From: CAYIEH01 sp964362385
GTDB lineage: Bacteria; Patescibacteriota; Minisyncoccia; UBA6257; UBA9933
DNA: 6,150 nucleotides
Direction: 5' to 3'
Assembly: GCA_964362385.1 (NCBI GenBank)
Contig: CAYIEH010000028.1
Location: 1 to 6,150 of the forward strand
Translations under genes and position numbers: made by a program
Notes under the pieces: model-generated
What the model saw: the letters and a program-made list of their open reading frames with translations, nothing else
Told to the model about the DNA's origin: nothing
The model's database searches: none
Part shown: piece by piece, positions 1 through 4,989 of the stretch
How the letters are laid out: every line of letters begins with the position of its first letter
Numbering within the stretch: the stretch's first letter is position 1

Positions 1-252
1 ATGAATTATGGTTTTTTTCTTCCTAATTCTTAATTCATTATTCATCATTCTCTTCCAAAGTATCGGAAGGTTCTTTAGGTGTTCTCGTTTGGCAAGATTA
101 GGAACCACGCCGCCAAAAGGCCGATGGATTTTTATTTGCGAAGCCACAAGATTTTTAATAATCTTGAATTCCGGCGATTTTAAACCGCCCTTAGCTTCTA
201 TTAAGGCGATAGCAGTTTCATCACAAGAAGTTTCAATTGCTAAAATACGCAT
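1..252 (-). CDS. tsaD: TsaD N-terminus, partial (tRNA t6A37 threonylcarbamoyltransferase)
   Basis: This is the first 84 codons of a gene that runs off the left edge without a stop. The protein opens MRILAIETSCDETAIALIEA, the signature start of the TsaD/Gcp/Kae1 family, and continues with HRPFGGVVPNLAKREH (residues 43-58), the family's conserved V-P-x-L-A-x-R-x-H block. TsaD transfers the threonylcarbamoyl group from TC-AMP to A37 of ANN-decoding tRNAs, acting in the cytoplasm with TsaB and TsaE. The metal-binding HxxxH motif would lie beyond the window. The ATG at 252 is chosen because family homology begins there; no Shine-Dalgarno is visible. Residues 69-84, starting MMNNELRIRKK, do not look like TsaD and are encoded by an AT-rich repeat, so an in-frame insertion is likely. 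It is the last visible gene of the ppsA-SGNH-tsaD run. A second, truncated copy of its start lies just upstream. Confidence 0.9.
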   Translation of the reverse strand, partial: MRILAIETSCDETAIALIEAKGGLKSPEFKIIKNLVASQIKIHRPFGGVVPNLAKREHLKNLPILWKRMMNNELRIRKKKTIIH

Positions 253-338
253 AAATTAAAGGCAGCCTGCCCCGTAGCATCCCGAAGGGATTGCTTCGGG
301 GTTTCGTCGCAACTTGTCTCTATGGCTAAAATTTTCAC
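240..338 (-). pseudogene. Relic of a second tsaD 5' end
   Basis: Reading from a GTG at 338, the minus strand encodes VKILAIETSCDETP, again the TsaD signature. The frame then runs into a palindromic element and ends at TAG (240-242), giving 32 residues that are mostly not TsaD-like. Against the tsaD start at 252, the eleven residues ILAIETSCDET are identical while eight of those codons differ by synonymous changes, including AGT versus TCT for serine. A recent tandem duplication would not show this, so the fragment looks like the 5' end of a diverged tsaD copy. It lies in another frame (86 bp offset), so it cannot be an upstream extension of the gene. Its GTG is 9 bp past the SGNH gene stop. 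Whether it is translated, perhaps coupled to tsaD, cannot be told. Confidence 0.65.
270..301. repeat. GC-rich palindromic element, intergenic copy
   Basis: The plus strand has an outer left arm ccccgtagc, an inner palindrome atcccgaagggat, and an outer right arm tgcttcgggg. The outer arms pair with one mismatch. The same outer arms, with a different inner palindrome, occur inside ppsA at 3403-3437. This copy sits exactly where the TsaD-like relic stops resembling TsaD. Confidence 0.75.
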
Positions 339-347
339 TTTAAAATT

Positions 348-989
348 TTAAATAATTTTATTCTCTACTATGGATTCTTTAACTATTTCAAAGATTTTTT
401 GATGGCCTTGGGAATTCAAATGAAGTCCGTCTTCGTCTAAAAAATTTTCACTGCTTTCTTTTATTAGTTCACCTGAAACATCAATAAATATTACGCTTTC
501 CTTCCCGCAAATTTCTTTAAGCTCCTTGTTATATTCTCTAAGGTCTTTGACATAATAATCCAAATCGTCTTGCCAAGGATTAACCTTTTGCTCATCTATT
601 TCGGAAATTAAACCGAGAAAAATTATATTTTTTGAAAATTTACGGCTTAAACCAATAAGGTCAATGATATTCTTTTTAAAATCGTCAAGTGAAACCCAGT
701 TAGAATTTTGGCTTTTTACAAAAGCAGCGTCATTATCTCCGATATTGAAAATAAAAATTATTTTATCGGTATCAGATTCCAGTCTCTGCCTGGTTTCAAA
801 TTCAAAACGTTCAATTAAATTTTTAGTGGTATTGCCGCTGATTCCTAAATTATAGACAAAATGAAAATCGTCATAGTTTTTTCTTTTTTCCGTTTCCAAA
901 AATTTTCGCAGCCGAGAAACCCAGCCTCCTTCCTTATCCCACACGCCATAAGAATTACTGTCTCCAAAAACTAAAATTGTGGTGAACAT
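348..989 (-). CDS. SGNH/GDSL-family hydrolase
   Basis: This is a complete 213-residue protein of the SGNH hydrolase superfamily, whose members are esterases, lipases or acyl-carbohydrate deacetylases; the substrate cannot be told. All four blocks are visible: GDSNS with nucleophile Ser11 (block I), NLGISGNTT with Gly49 (block II), GDND at 84-87 with Asn86 (block III), and DGLHLN with Asp187 and His190 completing the catalytic triad (block V). Length is normal for a single-domain member. No signal peptide or membrane segment is evident, so a cytoplasmic location is likely. The ATG at 989 lies 12 bp after the ppsA stop and no good Shine-Dalgarno precedes it, suggesting one transcript with ppsA. 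The gene ends with TAA. Confidence 0.9.
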   Translation of the reverse strand: MFTTILVFGDSNSYGVWDKEGGWVSRLRKFLETEKRKNYDDFHFVYNLGISGNTTKNLIERFEFETRQRLESDTDKIIFIFNIGDNDAAFVKSQNSNWVSLDDFKKNIIDLIGLSRKFSKNIIFLGLISEIDEQKVNPWQDDLDYYVKDLREYNKELKEICGKESVIFIDVSGELIKESSENFLDEDGLHLNSQGHQKIFEIVKESIVENKII

Positions 990-1001
990 AGTTAAAAATA
1001 T

Positions 1002-3686
1002 TTACTTTTTCCTTTTTGTTTTTTTCTCTTTTTTATAAACCGCCAAAGTGGTTTTTACCACTGTATCGGGATTTAAAGACATACTTTCAATGCCCTGTTC
1101 AACCAGAAACTCCGCGAAGTCCGGATAATCAGACGGCGCCTGGCCGCAGATGCCGATATATTTCTTGCGCGCTTTGCATTTTTTTATCACTTGAGAAATA
1201 AGCGTTTTTATTGACGCGTCTTTTTCGTTGGTGATGCTTTTTATTTTTTCATTGCCGTCCCTGTCTATCCCCACGGTCAACTGGGTCAAATCGTTTGAAC
1301 CGATGCTCATTCCGTCAAAAACATCAAGAAATTTATCGGCCAAAACCACATTGGATGGAATTTCACACATAACATACACTTTTAAAGAATTTAGAATATA
1401 GGATTTAGAATTTAGGATATTATTTTTACGCAAGCCGAATTTATTAATAATTTCTAAAACTTTTTTGCCTTCTTCCGGAGTACGGCAAAACGGCACCATA
1501 ACTTCAACGTTATCCAATCCCATTTTCTCGCGGACTTTTTTGATGGCCTTTAATTCCAAAACAAAAGCGTCTTTAAAATCAGGATGATAATATCTTGAAG
1601 CGCCCCGCCAGCCGATCATCGGATTTTCTTCAGCAGGCTCGTAAAGTTCGCCTCCAATCAAAGTCCTGTACTCGTTCGTCTTAAAATCCGAAAATCTCAA
1701 AATTATCGGCTTGGGATAAAACGCCGCCGCGATCTTGGCAATTCCATAAGCTAATTTATCAACATAAAATTGAGTTTTGTCGTGATAACCGATTGTTTTT
1801 TTATCAATCTCGGAAATAATATGTTTTATTTTGGAATTTTTTTCGGATTTCGCCTGCCCGCCGAAGCCTCGGCGCAGGCGGGGATTTCGGATTTCGGATT
1901 TAAGCTTATTGTATTCAATAAGTGCCATAGGGTGTATTCCGATATTGGAAGCAATAATAAATTCTTCTCTTGCCAGCCCTACGCCGTCATTCGGCAAAAA
2001 CGATTTTTCAAAAGCCGTGTCCGGAGTCGCAATATTCATCATTATTTTAGTTTTCGGCTTCGGTATTTTTTTAACATCGTGTTCCGCTATCTTAAATTTT
2101 AAAGCGCCGTCAAAAACAAAACCTTCGGCGCCAGTCGTGTCCACGGTAATCGTTTGGCCGATTTTTATTTTTCTTGTCGCGTTCCCGGTTCCGACAATAC
2201 ACGGAATTCCAAGCTCTCGGCTCACGATGGCGGCATGAGACGTTCTCCCTCCTTTATCGGTGATAATTGCCGAAGCGATTTTCATAATCGGCTCCCAATC
2301 AGGATCAGTCATATCGGTTACTAAAACTTCTCCGGCTTTAAATTGTTTGATATTTTTCGCGTCCAAAATGACGCGCGTTTTCCCAACGGCAATTTTACTG
2401 CCGACCGAAATTCCTTTTGTTATAATCCTGCCCCTGCCTTCAAGAATGTATTCTCTTATTTTTGAAAAATCCCTCTCAGCGTGAATTGTTTCCGGCCTTG
2501 CTTGGACAATAAAAAGTTTGCCGGTTCTGCCGTCTTTCGCCCATTCCATATCCATTGGCATCCATTTTCTGTTTCTTTTTGAATAATGCTCTTCTATTAA
2601 AACGCCCCACTTTGCCAGTTTTAAAATTTCGCTTTCCGACAAAACCCATGATTCTTTTTCTTTTTGGGAAGTAGAAATTATTTTCGTGTTTTTAATGGAA
2701 CTGCTCAATGGGCTTGCCGAACTATAAATCATTTTTTGATTTTTTGTTCCCAGCCTTTTATCAATAATCGGCTTCAACTCATGTCGCTTGTCGCCTGCCT
2801 GCCTTGCCGTGGCGGTGATCGTTTGTCCCAGTTTAGACTTGTGTACTAAAAATTCATCCGGAGTAATTTCTCCCTGAACAATCATTTCTCCCAATCCCCA
2901 AGATCCGTTTATTAAAACAACGTCCTTAAATCCTGATTCCGTGTCTAAAGTGAACATCACGCCAGAACATCCTAAATCAGAACGAACCATTTTTTGGACT
3001 CCGACTGAAAGCGCGACTTTAAAATGGTCAAATCCTTTGTCAACGCGATAAGAAATGGCGCGATTTGTAAAAAGCGACGCCATTGCCGCGCGAACCGCGT
3101 TCAAAACCTGATTAACGCCGCGGATATTTAAATAGGTTTCATGCTCGCCGGCAAAAGAAGCTCCGGGCAAATCCTCCGCGGTCGCGGATGAACGCACGGC
3201 AACATCGGTATTTTTGCCGTATTGCTTTTCCATATTTTTATAACCTTCAATAATCGCCTTTTTGAGGTCTTCAGGGAACTCCGTTTTTTTGATTTGCTCG
3301 CGGACTATTTTCCCCTTTTTTGCCAAATCGGAAAGATTTTTTGTGTTAAGCCCCTTTAAAGTATTTTTTATAAATTGTTCCAAGCTTACGATTTGCGACC
3401 CGCCCCGTAGCTCCGCCGGCCGGCGGATGCTTCGGGGTTTGATATTTGCTCGCCTCGCTGTAGCTTTGGCCAGCCTCGCCGAGTCTAGGCGGGCGAAACG
3501 AGCGATTTGCACATTTTTTAGAAAATGTCTATAAGCGCTGGCAGTGACCACAAAACCATCCGGGATACTGACGCCTTTTGGGGTCAAATGCTGAATCATT
3601 TCTCCAAGCGACGCGTTCTTGCCTCCGACTTCTCCAACGTCTTTAATTCCGACTTCTTTAAAATGTTTTATAAATTTATTATCCAT
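1002..3686 (-). CDS. ppsA: Phosphoenolpyruvate synthase (pyruvate, water dikinase) with in-frame insertions
   Basis: This 894-residue enzyme converts pyruvate, ATP and water to PEP, AMP and phosphate, the entry step from pyruvate into gluconeogenesis. Three domains follow in order. The ATP-grasp domain (about 15-400) includes GGKNASLGEM, VRSSATAEDLPGASFAGEHE and the end motif VQARPET. The swivelling phosphohistidine domain (about 425-525) has GGRTSHAAIVSRELGIPC with catalytic His484. The PEP/pyruvate TIM barrel (about 545-885) has CRTPEEG, CEIPSN, GSNDLTQLTVGIDRD and GICGQAPSD with catalytic Cys847. It is about 100 residues longer than E. coli PpsA. Much of the excess lies in four stretches that look inserted: residues 61-98, 291-299, 597-613 and 755-767. 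The first two large ones are palindromic DNA between direct repeats. All catalytic motifs are intact, so the enzyme is probably functional. Start ATG 3686, stop TAA. Confidence 0.96.
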   Translation of the reverse strand: MDNKFIKHFKEVGIKDVGEVGGKNASLGEMIQHLTPKGVSIPDGFVVTASAYRHFLKNVQIARFARLDSARLAKATARRANIKPRSIRRPAELRGGSQIVSLEQFIKNTLKGLNTKNLSDLAKKGKIVREQIKKTEFPEDLKKAIIEGYKNMEKQYGKNTDVAVRSSATAEDLPGASFAGEHETYLNIRGVNQVLNAVRAAMASLFTNRAISYRVDKGFDHFKVALSVGVQKMVRSDLGCSGVMFTLDTESGFKDVVLINGSWGLGEMIVQGEITPDEFLVHKSKLGQTITATARQAGDKRHELKPIIDKRLGTKNQKMIYSSASPLSSSIKNTKIISTSQKEKESWVLSESEILKLAKWGVLIEEHYSKRNRKWMPMDMEWAKDGRTGKLFIVQARPETIHAERDFSKIREYILEGRGRIITKGISVGSKIAVGKTRVILDAKNIKQFKAGEVLVTDMTDPDWEPIMKIASAIITDKGGRTSHAAIVSRELGIPCIVGTGNATRKIKIGQTITVDTTGAEGFVFDGALKFKIAEHDVKKIPKPKTKIMMNIATPDTAFEKSFLPNDGVGLAREEFIIASNIGIHPMALIEYNKLKSEIRNPRLRRGFGGQAKSEKNSKIKHIISEIDKKTIGYHDKTQFYVDKLAYGIAKIAAAFYPKPIILRFSDFKTNEYRTLIGGELYEPAEENPMIGWRGASRYYHPDFKDAFVLELKAIKKVREKMGLDNVEVMVPFCRTPEEGKKVLEIINKFGLRKNNILNSKSYILNSLKVYVMCEIPSNVVLADKFLDVFDGMSIGSNDLTQLTVGIDRDGNEKIKSITNEKDASIKTLISQVIKKCKARKKYIGICGQAPSDYPDFAEFLVEQGIESMSLNPDTVVKTTLAVYKKEKKTKRKK
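1386..1424. repeat. AT-rich word repeat inside ppsA
   Basis: The DNA encoding PpsA residues 755-767 (NNILNSKSYILNS) is built from repeated units; the plus strand reads gaatttagaata followed by ggatttagaatttagga. In other PEP synthases the preceding helix leads more directly into the (L)KVxxMCEIPSN strand, so this looks like added, in-frame repeat sequence. The minus strand uses the same words (tcctaa, attctaa) as the plus-strand repeats at 19-36 and 4953-4970. Confidence 0.5.
1841..1901. repeat. Palindromic element inserted in frame in ppsA (PEP-binding domain)
   Basis: A GC-rich imperfect palindrome (1851-1880; outer arms cgcctgc and gcaggcg, inner arms gccga and tcggc) is bordered by direct repeats of tttcggattt at 1841-1850 and at 1885-1894 and 1892-1901, the last two overlapping. 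The outermost copies are 51 bp apart, exactly 17 codons, encoding residues 597-613 (SEIRNPRLRRGFGGQAK). This is an arginine- and glycine-rich stretch unlike the rest of PpsA. Removing one 51-bp unit leaves KLKSEKN in frame. Confidence 0.8.
2790..2816. repeat. Possible small GC-rich insert in ppsA
   Basis: Bases here encode TATARQAGD (residues 291-299). They are GC-rich, with tandem cctgcctgcc on the plus strand, against an AT-rich background. The region lies in a variable loop of the ATP-grasp domain. No clean flanking duplication is visible, so this is only a candidate third element. Confidence 0.35.
3389..3510. repeat. Composite palindromic insertion in ppsA (ATP-grasp domain)
   Basis: The 8-mer cgatttgc occurs at 3389-3396 and at 3503-3510, 114 bp apart, exactly 38 codons. 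The core atttgc appears a third time at 3444-3449, dividing the insert into two units. The lower unit holds the palindrome 3403-3437 (outer arms ccccgtagc and gcttcgggg around the perfect palindrome tccgccggccggcgga). The upper unit (3450-3502) is another GC-rich sequence with cgcctcgctgtagctttggc and gccgagtctaggcgggcg. The insert encodes residues 61-98 and is Arg/Ala-rich. Deleting it joins FLKNVQ to IVSLEQFIKN in frame. Confidence 0.85.
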
Positions 3687-3692
3687 TTTAAA

Positions 3693-3721
3693 ATTTTATT
3701 ATTTATATAATTTAAAGTCAA
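3693..3721 (-). promoter_or_regulatory. Promoter of ppsA, probably leaderless
   Basis: On the minus strand, TTGACT (3721-3716) and TAAAAT (3698-3693) are separated by exactly 17 bp. Only six bases, TTTAAA, lie between the -10 box and the ATG at 3686, so the predicted transcription start falls at or next to the start codon. No Shine-Dalgarno is present, consistent with a leaderless mRNA. The transcript start is inferred from spacing only. Confidence 0.55.
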
Positions 3722-3730
3722 AAAGGTTTA

Positions 3731-3757
3731 ATAAAAAAGGGGGTATGTGCCCCCTTT
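3731..3757 (-). terminator. Intrinsic terminator of the receiver-domain gene
   Basis: On the minus strand, AAAGGGGG (3757-3750) pairs with CCCCCTTT (3743-3736) around the loop CACATA, followed by a T-rich run down to 3731. It begins 16 bp after the stop at 3774 and separates this gene from the ppsA promoter just downstream. Confidence 0.85.
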
Positions 3758-3773
3758 CATAGTAGAAAACCTT

Positions 3774-4151
3774 TCATGGTAGAAGATTTTGTATTGTCTT
3801 CATTAAGCTCCCTCCCGAAGCTTCAGTCCCCATTTTCAAAACTGCATTTGCTCCGCTTTCTATAAACGTTTGCTTATCTTCCTCTTCAAGCCATACCCCT
3901 ATAAAAATGATGTGATTCAATTCCATATCCTGACGCATAATTCTTATCAGGGACACTCCGTCAAGCCGACCTTTCATGCAACAATTAGATGCCACAACAA
4001 CATTGATCTCATGATTTTCCAATAAATGCATTAATGCGCTTTCTACATTGCAACAAGCAATCGCCTCAAAATCATAACTTATAAGCATCCTTGCTGTTGT
4101 CTCCGCAACTTTCCGATGCCCGTCTACAACCAATATCTTAAATCCCTTCAT
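3774..4151 (-). CDS. Single-domain response-regulator receiver protein, atypical active site
   Basis: This 125-residue protein has the receiver (CheY-like) fold pattern: strand 1 KILVVDG, then a central strand INVVVASN with the loop CCMKGRLDG, and a C-terminal SGANAVLKMG with Lys106 near the usual conserved Lys. No output domain follows, so it would act by protein-protein contact. Key positions are altered. The acidic pair after strand 1 is Asp10-Gly11. Aligning MKGRLDG with the usual MPGMDG places Asn56 at the phosphoacceptor Asp. The usual Thr/Ser at strand 4 appears to be Gly85 or Val86. It may therefore be a pseudo-receiver that is not regulated by phosphorylation. It has the strongest Shine-Dalgarno in the window, its own promoter and terminator, and an unusually high Cys content (C33, C34, C57, C58). 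No histidine kinase is nearby. The stop is TGA. Confidence 0.85.
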   Translation of the reverse strand: MKGFKILVVDGHRKVAETTARMLISYDFEAIACCNVESALMHLLENHEINVVVASNCCMKGRLDGVSLIRIMRQDMELNHIIFIGVWLEEEDKQTFIESGANAVLKMGTEASGGSLMKTIQNLLP

Positions 4152-4155
4152 AATT

Positions 4156-4163
4156 CCCCCTCT
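4156..4163 (-). promoter_or_regulatory. Strong Shine-Dalgarno of the receiver gene
   Basis: The minus strand reads AGAGGGGG five bases before the ATG at 4151. It fixes the start and is unusual here: ppsA, the SGNH gene, tsaD and the cupin gene have no recognisable ribosome binding site. Confidence 0.75.
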
Positions 4164-4185
4164 TTCTAACTAATTTTATAATTTT

Positions 4186-4219
4186 CTAAAAACAAAATAC
4201 CATTTAAAGTGGTGTTTTG
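4186..4219 (-). terminator. Intrinsic terminator of the cupin gene
   Basis: On the minus strand, CAAAACACCA (4219-4210) pairs with TGGTATTTTG (4202-4193), with one C/A mismatch and the loop CTTTAAA, followed by TTTTT (4192-4188). It lies about 25 bp past the cupin stop. The stem overlaps the proposed promoter of the receiver gene. Confidence 0.65.
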
Positions 4220-4223
4220 TCAA
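4194..4223 (-). promoter_or_regulatory. Candidate promoter of the receiver gene
   Basis: A perfect TTGACA (4223-4218) is followed after 18 bp by TATTTT (4199-4194) on the minus strand. This would give a leader of roughly 35-40 bases carrying the strong Shine-Dalgarno. The spacer is the stem-loop of the cupin terminator, so terminator and promoter share the same DNA. Confidence 0.45.
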
Positions 4224-4244
4224 AATTGAAAATTATAAAATCTG

Positions 4245-4607
4245 TTAATCATCGTCTACTTCCGGCTTTGTTTTTTGGACCCTGTCAGCCGGATGATTTG
4301 CGGGAGAATAAATTGTATAAAGTTTTAACGGCGCTCCGCCGGTGTTTGTAAAATTGTGCCAAGCGCCGGCGTCAACGAACGCCATTACGCCCGGCTTTAA
4401 ATTAAATTCCTCGTCCCCGATTTTCGCCTTCCCCTCACCTTCCACAAAAACCAAAATCTGGTCCACGGTTTCATGAACCTCATTGCCGATATCTTCGCCC
4501 GGCAATAAAGACATCAAAACCACCTGGGAATGTTTTCCGGTATTAACAACTTTTCGAAAATTATCGTTTTGCTTGGCAAGCTCTGTTATATCTTGGTGAA
4601 AAATCAT
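4245..4607 (-). CDS. Small cupin-domain protein
   Basis: This 120-residue single-domain cupin starts MIFHQDITEL. Cupin motif 1 is seen as PGEDIGNEVHETVDQILVFV, with probable metal ligands His45 and Gln50 (Asp49 adjacent). Motif 2 is seen as FVDAGAWHNFTNTG, with His84. The end LYTIYSPANHPADRVQKTK is typical of a widespread family of small metal-binding cupins related to the mannose-6-phosphate isomerase C-terminal type; the substrate is unknown. A longer open frame reaches 4685, but its first 26 codons read through the 3' half of tRNA-His. The ATG at 4607, where the homology starts, is therefore the real start, 33 bp after the tRNA. No Shine-Dalgarno is seen; an AAAATTTTAAAATT run precedes the ATG. 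The stop is TAA and a terminator follows. Confidence 0.88.
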   Translation of the reverse strand: MIFHQDITELAKQNDNFRKVVNTGKHSQVVLMSLLPGEDIGNEVHETVDQILVFVEGEGKAKIGDEEFNLKPGVMAFVDAGAWHNFTNTGGAPLKLYTIYSPANHPADRVQKTKPEVDDD

Positions 4608-4640
4608 AATTTTAAAATTTTTACGCGGCGTTTTAGTTTT

Positions 4641-4716
4641 TGGGGTGACCAGAGGGGATTGAACCCTCGACCTCCTGGGCCACAACCAGGCGTTCTACCA
4701 CTGAACTATGGCCACC
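4641..4716 (-). tRNA. tRNA-His (GUG)
   Basis: The minus strand folds as a complete cloverleaf. The acceptor GTGGCCA pairs with TGGTCAC, the anticodon stem CCTGG pairs with CCAGG around the loop TTGTGGC (anticodon GTG), and the T arm has loop TTCAATC. The histidine identity marks are present: an extra 5' G (position -1, base 4716) opposite discriminator C. A CCA appears to be encoded (4643-4641), unlike the other three tRNAs here. Confidence 0.95.
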
Positions 4717-4728
4717 ATAAAATTTATT

Positions 4729-4805
4729 CCGCCCCGCCAGCGACGAGGCACTGAATTTCGTTCCAAAATTTTCTTCTTCAAAACTCTAAAATTTTGACGA
4801 AATTC
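4729..4805. repeat. Spacer between tRNA-Phe and tRNA-His: GC-rich patch and long AT-rich hairpin
   Basis: The arm gaatttcgttccaaaatttt (4753-4772) is complementary to aaaattttgacgaaattc (4788-4805) over 18 pairs with a 2-base bulge and a 15-base loop. A GC-rich patch, cgccccgccagcgacgaggc (4730-4749), adjoins it and may be a decayed piece of the palindrome family. The hairpin could act in processing or termination between the two tRNAs, but lacks a clear following T tract. Confidence 0.6.
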
Positions 4806-4808
4806 GTG

Positions 4809-4880
4809 TGCCGCGGGGGTGAATCGAACACCCGACGCCTTGCTCTTCAGGCAAGCGCTCCACCACTGAGCTACCGCGGC
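4809..4880 (-). tRNA. tRNA-Phe (GAA)
   Basis: A 72-base cloverleaf lies on the minus strand. The acceptor GCCGCGG pairs perfectly with CCGCGGC, discriminator A follows, the D arm is GCTC/GAGC, the anticodon stem CTTGC/GCAAG encloses loop CTGAAGA (anticodon GAA), and the T arm GGGTG/CACCC has loop TTCGATT. No CCA is encoded (CAC follows). Confidence 0.96.
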
Positions 4881-4909
4881 ATTATTTAATTGTGAAATAA
4901 TTTTATACT

Positions 4910-4945
4910 AAAAATAATAAGGGTGTAAATACCCTTATTATTTTT
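4910..4945 (-). terminator. Strong terminator after speD
   Basis: A perfect 15-bp inverted repeat (4910-4924 with 4931-4945; arm aaaaataataagggt) encloses a 6-base loop. On the minus strand it ends in TTTTT, 45 bp past the speD stop, giving a good intrinsic terminator. Its A and T tracts make it potentially bidirectional. It separates speD from tRNA-Phe. Confidence 0.85.
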
Positions 4946-4952
4946 ATACTTA

Positions 4953-4985
4953 CTTCCTACTTCTTAAATCTTATTTCTTAAATCA
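4953..4985. repeat. AT-rich word repeat downstream of speD
   Basis: The plus strand contains ttcttaaatc twice (4961-4970 and 4975-4984). Its cttcctacttcttaaatc (4953-4970) matches cttcctaattcttaattc at 19-36, inside tsaD, at 16 of 18 positions. Confidence 0.5.
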
Positions 4986-4989
4986 AAAA

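Noticed and set aside
1770..2238. Plus-strand open frames opposite ppsA, and the others opposite tsaD, ppsA and the SGNH gene
   Set aside because: They are antisense shadows of well-supported minus-strand genes with no recognisable domains or ribosome binding sites.
4199..4213. Operator palindrome ACCATTTAAAGTGGT in the receiver-gene promoter
   Set aside because: It is better explained as the inner stem-loop of the cupin terminator, which extends the pairing and is followed by T5.
4608..4685. N-terminal extension of the cupin frame up to 4685
   Set aside because: These 26 codons read through the 3' half of tRNA-His and its spacer; cupin similarity begins at the ATG at 4607.
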